The notes under the pieces are model-generated. The model worked only from the letters and a program-made list of their open reading frames with translations. It had not been told where the DNA came from and made no database searches. From positions 62,001 through 126,000 of the forward strand of contig PDSA01000026.1 in assembly GCA_002748285.1 (NCBI GenBank): a stretch of DNA of 64,000 nucleotides, read 5' to 3'. This stretch comes from Rhodobacterales bacterium (GTDB lineage: Bacteria; Pseudomonadota; Alphaproteobacteria; Rhodobacterales; Rhodobacteraceae). The first letter of the stretch is position 1. Each line of letters starts with the position of its first letter. Below are positions 57,246 to 64,000 of this stretch, piece by piece. Both the position numbers and the translations under genes were made by a program.

Positions 57246-57675
57246 GGCTAATCCTCCTTAATGAACTGGCTTGGCTGGGGCTGGCAAAGCCCCAAAAGTT
57301 GCGGGGTATCTCGATTCCGTATCCTCCGCTGAGGGGATGATACTCTGCCTGCCCTCAGTGTCCATTAGTTTATTTTTTTTAAGGACTTAGCAGCAATCAT
57401 AGACTCACAGAACAGACCTGCCATTTTGGCAGTCACCCCCGGAAGCGCATAAAAAAATCAGAAGATACCTGCATAATCAACTGCCATTCTGACAAAACGG
57501 GTTTGCCATATTGTCATGCGGCATGTTGTCGCATTTTGCCGCCTATCCATGTAGTCCATTGCTGGCAAAACCCACCACAGATGCCCTGCATTTCGCCTGC
57601 GTTTGCACTTGTTTTTATTTGTGTTTTCGCACAGCATTCAGGGCAGAAAATGACCCGAACAAAGCGAGATCAGCC
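57246..57675. other. 430-bp divergent regulatory region
   Basis: This region lies between the molybdoenzyme operon (minus) and the mrp-like gene (plus). It contains an AT-rich stretch (57365-57390) and the three TGCCA-N3-TGNCA palindromes listed separately. I saw no further gene. A good -24/-12 promoter was not found. Confidence 0.6.
57419..57516. promoter_or_regulatory. Three palindromic sites TGCCA-N3-TGNCA, probable operators
   Basis: The sites are TGCCATTTTGGCA at 57419-57431, TGCCATTCTGACA at 57482-57494 and TGCCATATTGTCA at 57504-57516. The last two are 22 bp apart centre to centre (two helical turns) and the first is 63 bp from the second. All are upstream of the operon that ends with its own two-component regulator, so that regulator is the natural candidate ligand. 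The link to that protein is inference. Confidence 0.6.
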
Positions 57676-58764
57676 ATGTCCGAGACCCCCATCAACTATC
57701 GTCAGGAAACTCTGAACCATCTGGCAAAGCTTGCCCTGCCGACCCCGGACAGCAACCCGATCGAAGCCGGCTTGGTGCGGGCGCTGTCGCTGACCAATCA
57801 GAATTCCGTGGTGCATTTCGTGCTGGAGCTGCCCGAAGGCGGGGATGCGGCGGCGTTGAAATCGGCGATTCATGACTGGTTGATGCAACTTGACTGGGTG
57901 GAGGATGTGAAAATCGCCGTGGCCGATGCCCGCCCAAGCACCCCACCGGATCTGTCAACAGGTGCGGGCATGGCTCAGGAAGACGCCGCACCGCGCATCG
58001 AGGGGGTTGAGCATGTGATGCTGGTGGGCTCGGGCAAGGGCGGGGTTGGCAAATCGACCGTCACCGCCGGGCTGGCCGCCGAAATGGTGGCGCGGGGCTT
58101 GCGCGTTGGGGTGCTGGATGCTGATATCTATGGCCCTTCGCAGCCGCGCATCTGGGGGGTCACCGGGCGTCCGGTCAGTTATAATGACGAGCTGATCCCG
58201 ATTGCCACGCTGGGGCTCAAGCTGATGTCTCTGGGGCTGCTGACCACGCCGGATCAGGCGCTGGTCTGGCGCGGGCCGATCCTGCATGACACGCTGACCC
58301 GGCTGCTGTTTCGGGTGCGCTGGGCTCCGCTGGACGTGTTGCTGATCGACTTGCCCCCAGGCACCGGCGATGTGCCGCTGACCATTTTGCAGCAGGTGCA
58401 GGCGGATGGGGCGGTGATGGTTTCAACCCCGCAGGATCTGTCGCTGATTGATCTGCGCCGCGCCATGGATCTGTTCCGGCGCACCGATACTCCGATGCTG
58501 GGGCTGGTTGAAAACATGGCGATTCACATCTGTTCGGAATGCGGTGCGGTGGATCATCCGTTTGGTGCGGGGCTGGAGGTATTCGCAAAGGACGAAGACG
58601 TGCCGTTTCTGGGTAAGTTGCCGCTGTCGCACAGTATTTCGGCGGTGTCTGAAAGTGGCATGGAACAAGCCGGAGACGAGGCCAAAGCCGCAAGTTCGGC
58701 CCATTTTGCGCCGATTGTGGATCAGATTCTGGAAGGGATGCAAAACGGCAAAGCCGCCGGTTAA
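57676..58764 (+). CDS. mrp: Mrp/NBP35-type P-loop iron-sulfur carrier
   Basis: This is 362 residues from the ATG at 57676. The N-terminal DUF59-like part (about 1-95) is followed by a P-loop ATPase with a deviant Walker A, GSGKGGVGKST (about 118). GVLDADIYGPSQP, DLPPGTGDVPLTI and the ICSEC pair (Cys-x2-Cys), which binds a bridging [4Fe-4S] cluster, come after. ApbC/Mrp proteins deliver clusters to apo-targets. It is divergent from the cluster-rich molybdoenzyme operon, which may or may not be meaningful, since mrp is commonly a housekeeping gene. Confidence 0.92.
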   Translation: MSETPINYRQETLNHLAKLALPTPDSNPIEAGLVRALSLTNQNSVVHFVLELPEGGDAAALKSAIHDWLMQLDWVEDVKIAVADARPSTPPDLSTGAGMAQEDAAPRIEGVEHVMLVGSGKGGVGKSTVTAGLAAEMVARGLRVGVLDADIYGPSQPRIWGVTGRPVSYNDELIPIATLGLKLMSLGLLTTPDQALVWRGPILHDTLTRLLFRVRWAPLDVLLIDLPPGTGDVPLTILQQVQADGAVMVSTPQDLSLIDLRRAMDLFRRTDTPMLGLVENMAIHICSECGAVDHPFGAGLEVFAKDEDVPFLGKLPLSHSISAVSESGMEQAGDEAKAASSAHFAPIVDQILEGMQNGKAAG

Positions 58765-58880
58765 GCTCCGCCCCTTTGATGCAAAACACCCGCTTTGGGC
58801 GGGGCAGATAGGGCTTGCGCTCCGCGCCATCCGCAGGAATAGTCGGAAAACACCAGAGCCCCAATCACAGGACCGGACCG

Positions 58881-59333
58881 ATGCCAGACCCGCTCAATCA
58901 GCAGCAACGTACCGAAGCGATGCAGCAAACCTTCATCGCCATGCCGCATTTTATCGCCCTGGGTATGGAATTTGGCGCGGTTGGCGATGGCCGGGCCGAG
59001 CTTTCAATGGCTTATGATGAGCGCTTTATCGGCGATCCCGAAACCGGGGTAATTTTTGGCGGCGCGGTGTCGGCGCTGATGGACACCAGCTGCGGGGCGG
59101 CGGTGATCTGTCACGCTCAGGGCAGCCCCGTCACCGCTACGCTGGATTTGCGCATCGACTATATGCGCTCGGCCACGCCGGGGCAGCGGATCACCGCCAG
59201 GGCGGAGTGCTATCGCATCACCCGCTCGGTTGCCTTTGTGCGCGCCATTGCCACCGATCACGACACAACCCGCCCGGTTGCCTCGGCCACCGGCACCTTT
59301 ACCGTGCAACGCCCCGAGGAGACCCCGGCATGA
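58881..59333 (+). CDS. PaaI-family hotdog thioesterase
   Basis: This is 150 residues from the ATG at 58881 (AGGACCGG upstream). It is a hotdog fold with the GMEFGAVGDGRAEL opening, FGGAVSALMDTSCGAAV (catalytic Asp region) and ATLDLRIDYMRSA. It is expected to hydrolyse acyl-CoA thioesters in the cytosol. Its stop overlaps the start of a second hotdog protein (ATGA). Confidence 0.85.
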   Translation: MPDPLNQQQRTEAMQQTFIAMPHFIALGMEFGAVGDGRAELSMAYDERFIGDPETGVIFGGAVSALMDTSCGAAVICHAQGSPVTATLDLRIDYMRSATPGQRITARAECYRITRSVAFVRAIATDHDTTRPVASATGTFTVQRPEETPA

Positions 59334-59821
59334 TGCGTAAACAACTTGAGCCCCTGCCCATCATCAAGCACCGCCGGGATACGGCGCTGAGATCGTTGAT
59401 CGACAGCATCCCTTATGTCGATTTTCTGGGGGTGCAGTTTGACCGGCGCGGAGACGAGCTGACCGGCGTGCTGCCCTTTGATGAAAAGCTGATCGGCAAC
59501 CAGATGCTGCCGGCGCTGCATGGCGGGGTGACGGCGGCGTTTTTAGAGATCACGGCGGTGATTGGTCTGAGCTGGTCGACGATCTGGAACGATATTGACA
59601 ATGCCGATGGCCCGACCCCGATACGCCCGCGCCTGCCAAAAACCATTGACTTCACAGTGGATTATCTACGTTCGGGCCTGCCGCGTGATGCTTATGCCCG
59701 GGCGCGGGTCAACCGTTCCGGGCGGCGTTATGCTTCGGTGCATGTCGAAGCCTGGCAGGACAATCGCCAGCGCCTATTTGCCCAGGCCACCGGGCATTTT
59801 CTGATGTCACTGCCCGAGTAA
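59330..59821 (+). CDS. Second PaaI-like hotdog thioesterase
   Basis: This 163-residue protein is translationally coupled to the previous gene. It has YVDFLGVQFDRRGDEL, LPALHGGVTAAFLEI in the place of the catalytic helix, and KTIDFTVDYLRSGLPR. The two may form a hetero-oligomer, as tandem hotdog genes often do. The Asp seen in the first protein is replaced here (FLEITAV, Glu), so catalysis may differ. Confidence 0.83.
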   Translation: MMRKQLEPLPIIKHRRDTALRSLIDSIPYVDFLGVQFDRRGDELTGVLPFDEKLIGNQMLPALHGGVTAAFLEITAVIGLSWSTIWNDIDNADGPTPIRPRLPKTIDFTVDYLRSGLPRDAYARARVNRSGRRYASVHVEAWQDNRQRLFAQATGHFLMSLPE

Positions 59822-59854
59822 TATCGCCCGCTCACGGCATGACCGGGGAATGAG

Positions 59855-59891
59855 AGTCCATAGCCAAACAACATAATTCTGATTGCGCCTT
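59855..59891 (+). repeat. Direct repeat, left copy, flanking proVWX
   Basis: AGTCCATAGCCAAACAACAT followed by AATTCTGATTGCGCCTT. It matches the right copy at 63236-63272 with few differences, in the same orientation. Confidence 0.6.
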
Positions 59892-59910
59892 GGAGGATGG
59901 CGCTGTGAAC

Positions 59911-60963
59911 TTACGCTGATGCCTCGGGGGTTTGAGGCTCAGAAACGGACGGCGTCACCATGGCGTCAATCGTGGCCTGCATCGTAATCTGCCCCAGCAC
60001 CGCGCCCGCACCATCCACCACATGCGCCAGCAACTGGCCCTGATGGGACAGGTGCTTGGCGGCTTCTTCCAGATTGCTGCCACTGGGCACCGTCACACGC
60101 GCCTCACCGGTCACCGGCGTCATCACCGTATCGACCCGGATCACCCGGCCCCGGTTCACCTCTTTGACGAAAGCCGCGATATAATCATCCGCCGGGTTCA
60201 GAACAATATCCTGCCCCGTGCCCTGCTGGATCACCGCCCCATCGCGCAAAATCGCGATCTGATCGCCCAGCCGCAGCGCTTCGTCCAGATCATGGGTGAT
60301 GAACACGATGGTCTTGTGCAGCTCTTCCTGCAACTGCAACAGGATGGACTGCATATCCATGCGGATCAGCGGATCAAGCGCGGAAAAAGCCTCGTCCATC
60401 AGCAAAATCCCCGCATCATTGGTCAGCGCCCGCGCCAGCCCGACCCGCTGCTGCATCCCGCCGGAAAGCTGATTGGGGTAGTTATCCTCAAACCCCTCCA
60501 GCCCGACGCGTTTCAGCCAATAGCGGGCGCGGTCCTGACATTCGGCGTGCTTGATGCCTTGCAGCTCGATCCCGAACAAGGTGTTGTCCAGCACGGTGCG
60601 ATGCGGCAACAGGGCGAATTTCTGAAACACCATCGCGGTTTTGTGGCGGCGGAACTCCTGCAAATCGGCCCGCGACATTTTGCAGACATCTTCGCCCTGA
60701 TACAGAACCTGCCCGGCGGTGGGCTCGATCAGACGGTTGATATGGCGGATCATGGTCGATTTGCCCGACCCTGACAGCCCCATGATCACCTGAATCTGCC
60801 CCGAAGGCATATGGATGTTGATATCGCGCAAGCCCAGAACGTGGTTGTGCTGGGCGTTCAACTCTTCTTTGGACATGCCCTGACGCACTGCGTCGATATA
60901 TTTTTCACCCTGCGGGCCGAAAATCTTATAGAGGTTTTTCACCTCGATGCTGTTATCAACCAT
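59911..60963 (-). CDS. proV: Glycine betaine/proline-type ABC transporter ATPase
   Basis: This is 350 residues from the ATG at 60961-60963. It is a ProV/OpuAA ATPase: the IDAVRQGMSKEEL insertion typical of this family, Walker A GLSGSGKST, LSGGMQQR, and ILLMDEAFSALDPLIRMDMQ split here. A C-terminal CBS-like region (about 275-340) in related proteins senses ionic strength. It imports quaternary amines such as glycine betaine or choline. It overlaps the permease gene by 8 bp. Confidence 0.92.
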   Translation of the reverse strand: MVDNSIEVKNLYKIFGPQGEKYIDAVRQGMSKEELNAQHNHVLGLRDINIHMPSGQIQVIMGLSGSGKSTMIRHINRLIEPTAGQVLYQGEDVCKMSRADLQEFRRHKTAMVFQKFALLPHRTVLDNTLFGIELQGIKHAECQDRARYWLKRVGLEGFEDNYPNQLSGGMQQRVGLARALTNDAGILLMDEAFSALDPLIRMDMQSILLQLQEELHKTIVFITHDLDEALRLGDQIAILRDGAVIQQGTGQDIVLNPADDYIAAFVKEVNRGRVIRVDTVMTPVTGEARVTVPSGSNLEEAAKHLSHQGQLLAHVVDGAGAVLGQITMQATIDAMVTPSVSEPQTPEASA

Positions 60964-61852
60964 GCAAAACCTCTGAATGCTTTTGCAGCCTTTTGCCAAA
61001 TTTCTGCGAGGCCCGATCAAACACGATCGCAATCACCACAATCGCCATCCCATTCATCAAACCCAGTGTAAGATACTGATTCTGCACTGCTTTCAAGACC
61101 TGTGTCCCCAATCCCGGCGCCCCAATCATCGAAGCCACCACCACCATGGCCAGTGCCATCATGATGGTCTGGTTGACCCCGGCAAACAGGTTGGGCAGCG
61201 CCAGCGGCAACTGCACTTTCAGCATTTTCTGCGTCGGAGATGCCCCGAAAGCATCCGCGGCCTCCAGCACATCTTTGTCCACCAGCCGAATGCCCAGATT
61301 GGTCAGCCGCACCACCGGCGGGATCGCATAGATGCAGACCGCGATCAGCCCCGGCACCTTGCCGATCCCCAGCAGCAACAGCACCGGGATCAAGTAAACA
61401 AAGGCCGGAATGGTTTGCATTGTGTCCAAAATCGGGACAATCGCCGCCTGCATCCTGTCCGATTTCGACATCAAGATGCCCACCGGAATGCCGATGGCGA
61501 TGCACACAAAGGTCGACACCGACACCAGCGCCAGCGTGCGCATCGTGTCCTCCCACATGCCCAGATAGCCGATCAGCAGCAGCGATAGAACCGTGCCCGC
61601 TGTGATCACCCAACTGCGGGCCGCCAGCCAGACCAGAACCGCCACGATCACCAGCGTCACTGGCCAAGGCGTGGCCAGCAGCAGTTTTTCAAACCAGACC
61701 AGAAACACTTTGAGCGGGTAAAAGAAATTCTCGATTGCTTCGCCATATTCGCGTGAAAAATCGCGAAAACCGGCATCAATGCCTTTCTTGAAATCCCGCA
61801 ATTCGCTGCGGCTCATTTTCGGAAATTCAAAGAAGATATCAGTGGCTGCCAT
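60956..61852 (-). CDS. proW: Glycine betaine/proline-type ABC transporter permease
   Basis: This 298-residue protein has an N-terminal ~55-residue cytosolic part and about six membrane helices. Features are the ProW/OpuAB-type LGMWEDTMRTLALV segment, DTMQTIPAFVYLIPVLLLLG, and the EAA loop AADAFGASPTQKMLKVQLPLALP split here. It sits between proX and proV. Confidence 0.93.
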   Translation of the reverse strand: MAATDIFFEFPKMSRSELRDFKKGIDAGFRDFSREYGEAIENFFYPLKVFLVWFEKLLLATPWPVTLVIVAVLVWLAARSWVITAGTVLSLLLIGYLGMWEDTMRTLALVSVSTFVCIAIGIPVGILMSKSDRMQAAIVPILDTMQTIPAFVYLIPVLLLLGIGKVPGLIAVCIYAIPPVVRLTNLGIRLVDKDVLEAADAFGASPTQKMLKVQLPLALPNLFAGVNQTIMMALAMVVVASMIGAPGLGTQVLKAVQNQYLTLGLMNGMAIVVIAIVFDRASQKFGKRLQKHSEVLHG

Positions 61853-61925
61853 GAGGACCCCTCGCCTGAAAAACGGGCCCGCCTGTCATAGCAGACGGAC
61901 CCTTATTTTTAGTGACTTACCTGAC

Positions 61926-62921
61926 TTACAGAGCGGCCTTGACCTTGGCCGCAACATCGGCTGGCACCCATGTCGTCCAGAGGTCTTCGTAATTCAGCAA
62001 AAACTCAATCGCCGCATCGGCCCCATCGGCCTGCTCGTCCGTCATGTAAACCAGCATCGCGCCCATGGCTTCGGCAGAAAACACCCGCTTGGCCAGATAA
62101 TCATTGATCTCGCCGCCGTTTTTCATGAATTCATCGGTGACGATGGTGTAAACTTCGGATTTCACCCAAGAGGTTTTCTGCACATTATCGCATTCCCCAC
62201 CGGTGGCGATGCAGTTGGTCCAGTTGTCCATCCCGGCGAATTCCACGCCAAAAGGCACCAGCTTCAGCTTATATTTGCCAACAATCGCGGTCGGAGCCCA
62301 GTAATAACCGAACCAGTTTTCGCCACGCTCGCTGGCCTTGGCAATCGAGCCATCCAGCCCGGCAGCCGAGCCCGGATCAACCAGTTTCCAGCCCTTGGCC
62401 TCCATGTCAAAGGCTTGAAACAGCCCGGCATTATTGGCCTGACAGCCCCAACCGGCAGGGCAACCGACCAAAGCGCCCTTGCTGGGGTCTTCAGAATCGG
62501 GGAATGCTTCGGGATGCTCGATAATATCCAGCACGGTTTTCCATTCGGGATGCGCATTGGCGGTGTGTTCCGGGATCCACCAGCCCTCGCCCAGCCCCAT
62601 GATCGGAGCCTTGTTCACCGCATGTAAGCGCCCCTCTTCCAGCGCCGGGTCCAGCAGATCTCGCAACGAGTTTACCCATTCTTCGCCGGCAACCTGCGGT
62701 TCGCCTTTTTCATTCATTGAGGCAAAAATCGCCGTGGTTCCGCCCACCACCAGCTCGATATTGCAGCCATAGCCCTCTTCCATGATGAACTTATCCACAT
62801 GCGCCATCAATTCGCCCGAAGGCCAGTTGAATTCGGCCATTTTGATATCGCCGCAATCGGCAAGCGCTGCGGATGCGCCGAAAAGGGCGGCAATGGCGGT
62901 GGATATTGCTATTTTCTTCAT
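61926..62921 (-). CDS. proX: Glycine betaine/choline-type periplasmic binding protein
   Basis: This 331-residue protein has a signal peptide MKKIAISTAIAALFGASAAL. I start at the ATG at 62919-62921 (AGGAG seven bases upstream). An in-frame TTG six bases earlier is unlikely. It is an OpuAC-type binding protein with many Trp residues available for the aromatic cage around a quaternary amine (GEGWWIPEH, NWFGYYWAP, MDNWTNC). The next genes are its permease and ATPase. Confidence 0.92.
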   Translation of the reverse strand: MKKIAISTAIAALFGASAALADCGDIKMAEFNWPSGELMAHVDKFIMEEGYGCNIELVVGGTTAIFASMNEKGEPQVAGEEWVNSLRDLLDPALEEGRLHAVNKAPIMGLGEGWWIPEHTANAHPEWKTVLDIIEHPEAFPDSEDPSKGALVGCPAGWGCQANNAGLFQAFDMEAKGWKLVDPGSAAGLDGSIAKASERGENWFGYYWAPTAIVGKYKLKLVPFGVEFAGMDNWTNCIATGGECDNVQKTSWVKSEVYTIVTDEFMKNGGEINDYLAKRVFSAEAMGAMLVYMTDEQADGADAAIEFLLNYEDLWTTWVPADVAAKVKAAL

Positions 62922-63235
62922 AGCCAAACTCCTGATTTATGAGGTGTTAATGTGCGCCATCTTGCGGCAAACGGGCCCGGCGGCCAATCTGCGCAGGAAG
63001 CCAATCCGGCGGAATATGTGGTATTCAGCTTGATCATCATGGCATCCTAGCAGCTGGGTTTGGGGAAGGAAACCAAAAGCGACACCAATTGCCAAAAAGC
63101 GACCTTTTTAGACCATAGATGTCTGGCAAAGAAGCCTCTACATCATCCCGCAGGAGGATAAAAGCAGAGTGCTGTGCTTGCCTCTATGGCAGATCACATG
63201 GGCTGATAAGGTGATGGGGTTCGATATTTTAGTGT

Positions 63236-63272
63236 GGGTCTATAGCCAAACGATACAATTCTGATTGTGCTT
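63236..63272 (+). repeat. Direct repeat, right copy, flanking proVWX
   Basis: GGTCTATAGCCAAACGATAC followed by AATTCTGATTGTGCTTT. It pairs with the left copy at 59855-59891. TTTTTGGCTATA directly after it also gives a short inverted repeat with its own TATAGCCAAA. Confidence 0.6.
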
Positions 63273-63379
63273 TTTGGCTATATCACATGCCATATGCCAG
63301 AGCGCGCTTCGGCCCCTGTTCAGTCCGGGAAAACCATCGTGATCACGACAGCTCTTTGACCGAGTGGGTCAACCAACGC

Positions 63380-63412
63380 AAAAACGCCCCGCGAAAGCCG
63401 CGAGGCGTTTTT
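63380..63412 (-). terminator. Terminator after rpmD
   Basis: AAAACGCCCCGCG pairs with CGCGAGGCGTTTTT (one mismatch, short AAAGC loop) and gives a T-run on either strand, so it can stop rpmD transcription. It sits 30 bp beyond the rpmD stop. Confidence 0.85.
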
Positions 63413-63442
63413 AATCATTGTATCAGAAAGGTCCAAGCCCGC

Positions 63443-63631
63443 TTAGCCGCGCTCTTCGACGATCTCCACAAGATGCGAGATCTTGGCAACCATGCCGCGC
63501 ACGGCAGGGGTATCTTCCAATTCGCGCGTCTTGTGCATCTTGTTCAGACCCAGCCCGATCAGCGTCTGACGCTGTTTGGCCGGGCGCCGGATAGGAGAAC
63601 CGATTTGTTTGACAACAATAGTTTTAGCCAT
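63443..63631 (-). CDS. rpmD: 50S ribosomal protein L30
   Basis: This 62-residue protein is typical of L30: [39 protein letters not shown] and [16 protein letters not shown]. It follows rpsE by 13 bp. rplO and secY, which commonly come next in the spc operon, are not here; a terminator follows instead. Confidence 0.96.
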   Translation of the reverse strand: MAKTIVVKQIGSPIRRPAKQRQTLIGLGLNKMHKTRELEDTPAVRGMVAKISHLVEIVEERG

Positions 63632-63644
63632 TTTTCAGACCTCC

Positions 63645-64000
63645 TTAAGCTTCTGCTGGGGCGTCAGCCGCCGCAGCAGGGGCTTCGGCCGGTTTGCCCA
63701 GAATATCGGCAACCTTTTTCCCACGACGCTGCGCCACATTGCGCGGGCTGGATTCTTTTTTCAGCCCGTCCATGGTGGCACGGATCATGTTGTAAGGATT
63801 TTGCGACCCAATGGATTTGGACACCACATCACGCACGCCCAGCATCTCAAACACCGCACGCATCGGACCACCGGCAATGATCCCGGTCCCCTCTGGAGCG
63901 GCGCGCATCACCACTTTGCCAGCCCCGTGACGACCATTGATGTCGTGGTGCAGGGTGCGACCCTCGCGCAACGGCACGCGGATTATCTGGCGCTTGGCTT
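63645..64000 (-). CDS. rpsE: 30S ribosomal protein S5, N-terminus beyond the window edge
   Basis: The last ~117 codons are visible. S5 features are [61 protein letters not shown] split here, and [17 protein letters not shown]. The Ala/Pro-rich tail is common in alphaproteobacterial S5. The 5' part lies to the right of the window. Confidence 0.96.
   Translation of the reverse strand, partial: AKRQIIRVPLREGRTLHHDINGRHGAGKVVMRAAPEGTGIIAGGPMRAVFEMLGVRDVVSKSIGSQNPYNMIRATMDGLKKESSPRNVAQRRGKKVADILGKPAEAPAAAADAPAEA

Larger units (their letters stand above)
62922..63442. other. 521-bp divergent/intergenic region upstream of proX
   Basis: This region holds the right copy of the direct repeat (63236-63272) and the terminator of the ribosomal genes (63380-63412). 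The middle (63040-63230) is AT-richer than coding DNA and may carry the proX promoter. No gene was recognised. Confidence 0.5.

Noticed and set aside
57470..57486. Possible sigma-54 promoter (TGGCAG...ATGCA on the minus strand)
   Set aside because: The GG-to-GC spacing is one base too long, it overlaps the second palindrome, and the local regulator lacks GAFTGA.

Overview
The window comes from the chromosome of an alphaproteobacterium of the Rhodobacteraceae (roseobacter type). The evidence is a malyl-CoA lyase of the Rhodobacter Mcl1 kind, two DUF2125 proteins, the cysQ/DUF4170/waaA/lpxK block, a DUF721-mutY pair, and GC-rich coding sequence. No rRNA, tRNA, CRISPR array, prophage or intact transposase was seen.

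Layout. 1-9.4 kb: a truncated aldehyde dehydrogenase, a small membrane protein, an RND pump with two adaptor proteins, then fau and mgtE. 9.5-17 kb: a GNAT acetyltransferase gene broken by a ~103-bp palindromic insert, smpB, a lipoprotein, an MBL hydrolase, a Sua5-type enzyme, a flavoprotein, an MscS channel and an enoyl-CoA hydratase. 17-24 kb: tandem DUF2125 paralogues, then cysQ, DUF4170, waaA and lpxK (lipid A core). 24-34.5 kb: a DsbA-like protein, a DUF721 protein, mutY, alkB, sseA, an aromatic aminotransferase, a GFA-type protein, a pentapeptide-repeat membrane protein, trmD-rplS-rpmE and accA. 34.5-46.3 kb: an AraC/GyrI regulator, mcl1, a probable D-glutamate operon (dgcN-dgcA-D-transaminase) and, convergent to it, a peptide-ABC / aldehyde dehydrogenase / NylC-type peptidase operon that contains a deleted SDR pseudogene and no binding protein.

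46.4-57.2 kb (all minus strand) is the most unusual block. It is one long apparent operon: a small secreted protein, a secreted (S/G)GM triplet-repeat protein, a membrane-anchored hexaheme cytochrome (class I cytochrome fused to a pentaheme part), a Tat-exported DmsA-like molybdoenzyme, its four-cluster DmsB-like partner, a TorD-like chaperone, an extra 4Fe-4S protein, a histidine kinase with a periplasmic heme-c motif, and a divergent NtrC-like regulator with a shortened receiver and no GAFTGA motif. There is no DmsC-type quinol-oxidising anchor. The hexaheme protein therefore probably links the periplasmic Mo enzyme to the respiratory chain, and the heme-bearing kinase probably reports redox state or a gas ligand. 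Upstream of the operon lie three copies of the palindrome TGCCA-N3-TGNCA, good candidates for the regulator's binding sites. The substrate cannot be read from the sequence. I consider this the best candidate for an undescribed respiratory system.

57.6-64 kb: an Mrp-type Fe-S carrier, two hotdog thioesterases, a glycine betaine/choline-type ABC transporter (proV, proW, proX) flanked by a ~36-bp direct repeat, and the end of the spc ribosomal operon (rpsE, rpmD). A family of GC-rich double-hairpin repeats occurs in five intergenic places. Wherever two genes face each other in the first 40 kb they often sit in the gap, like REP/terminator elements.
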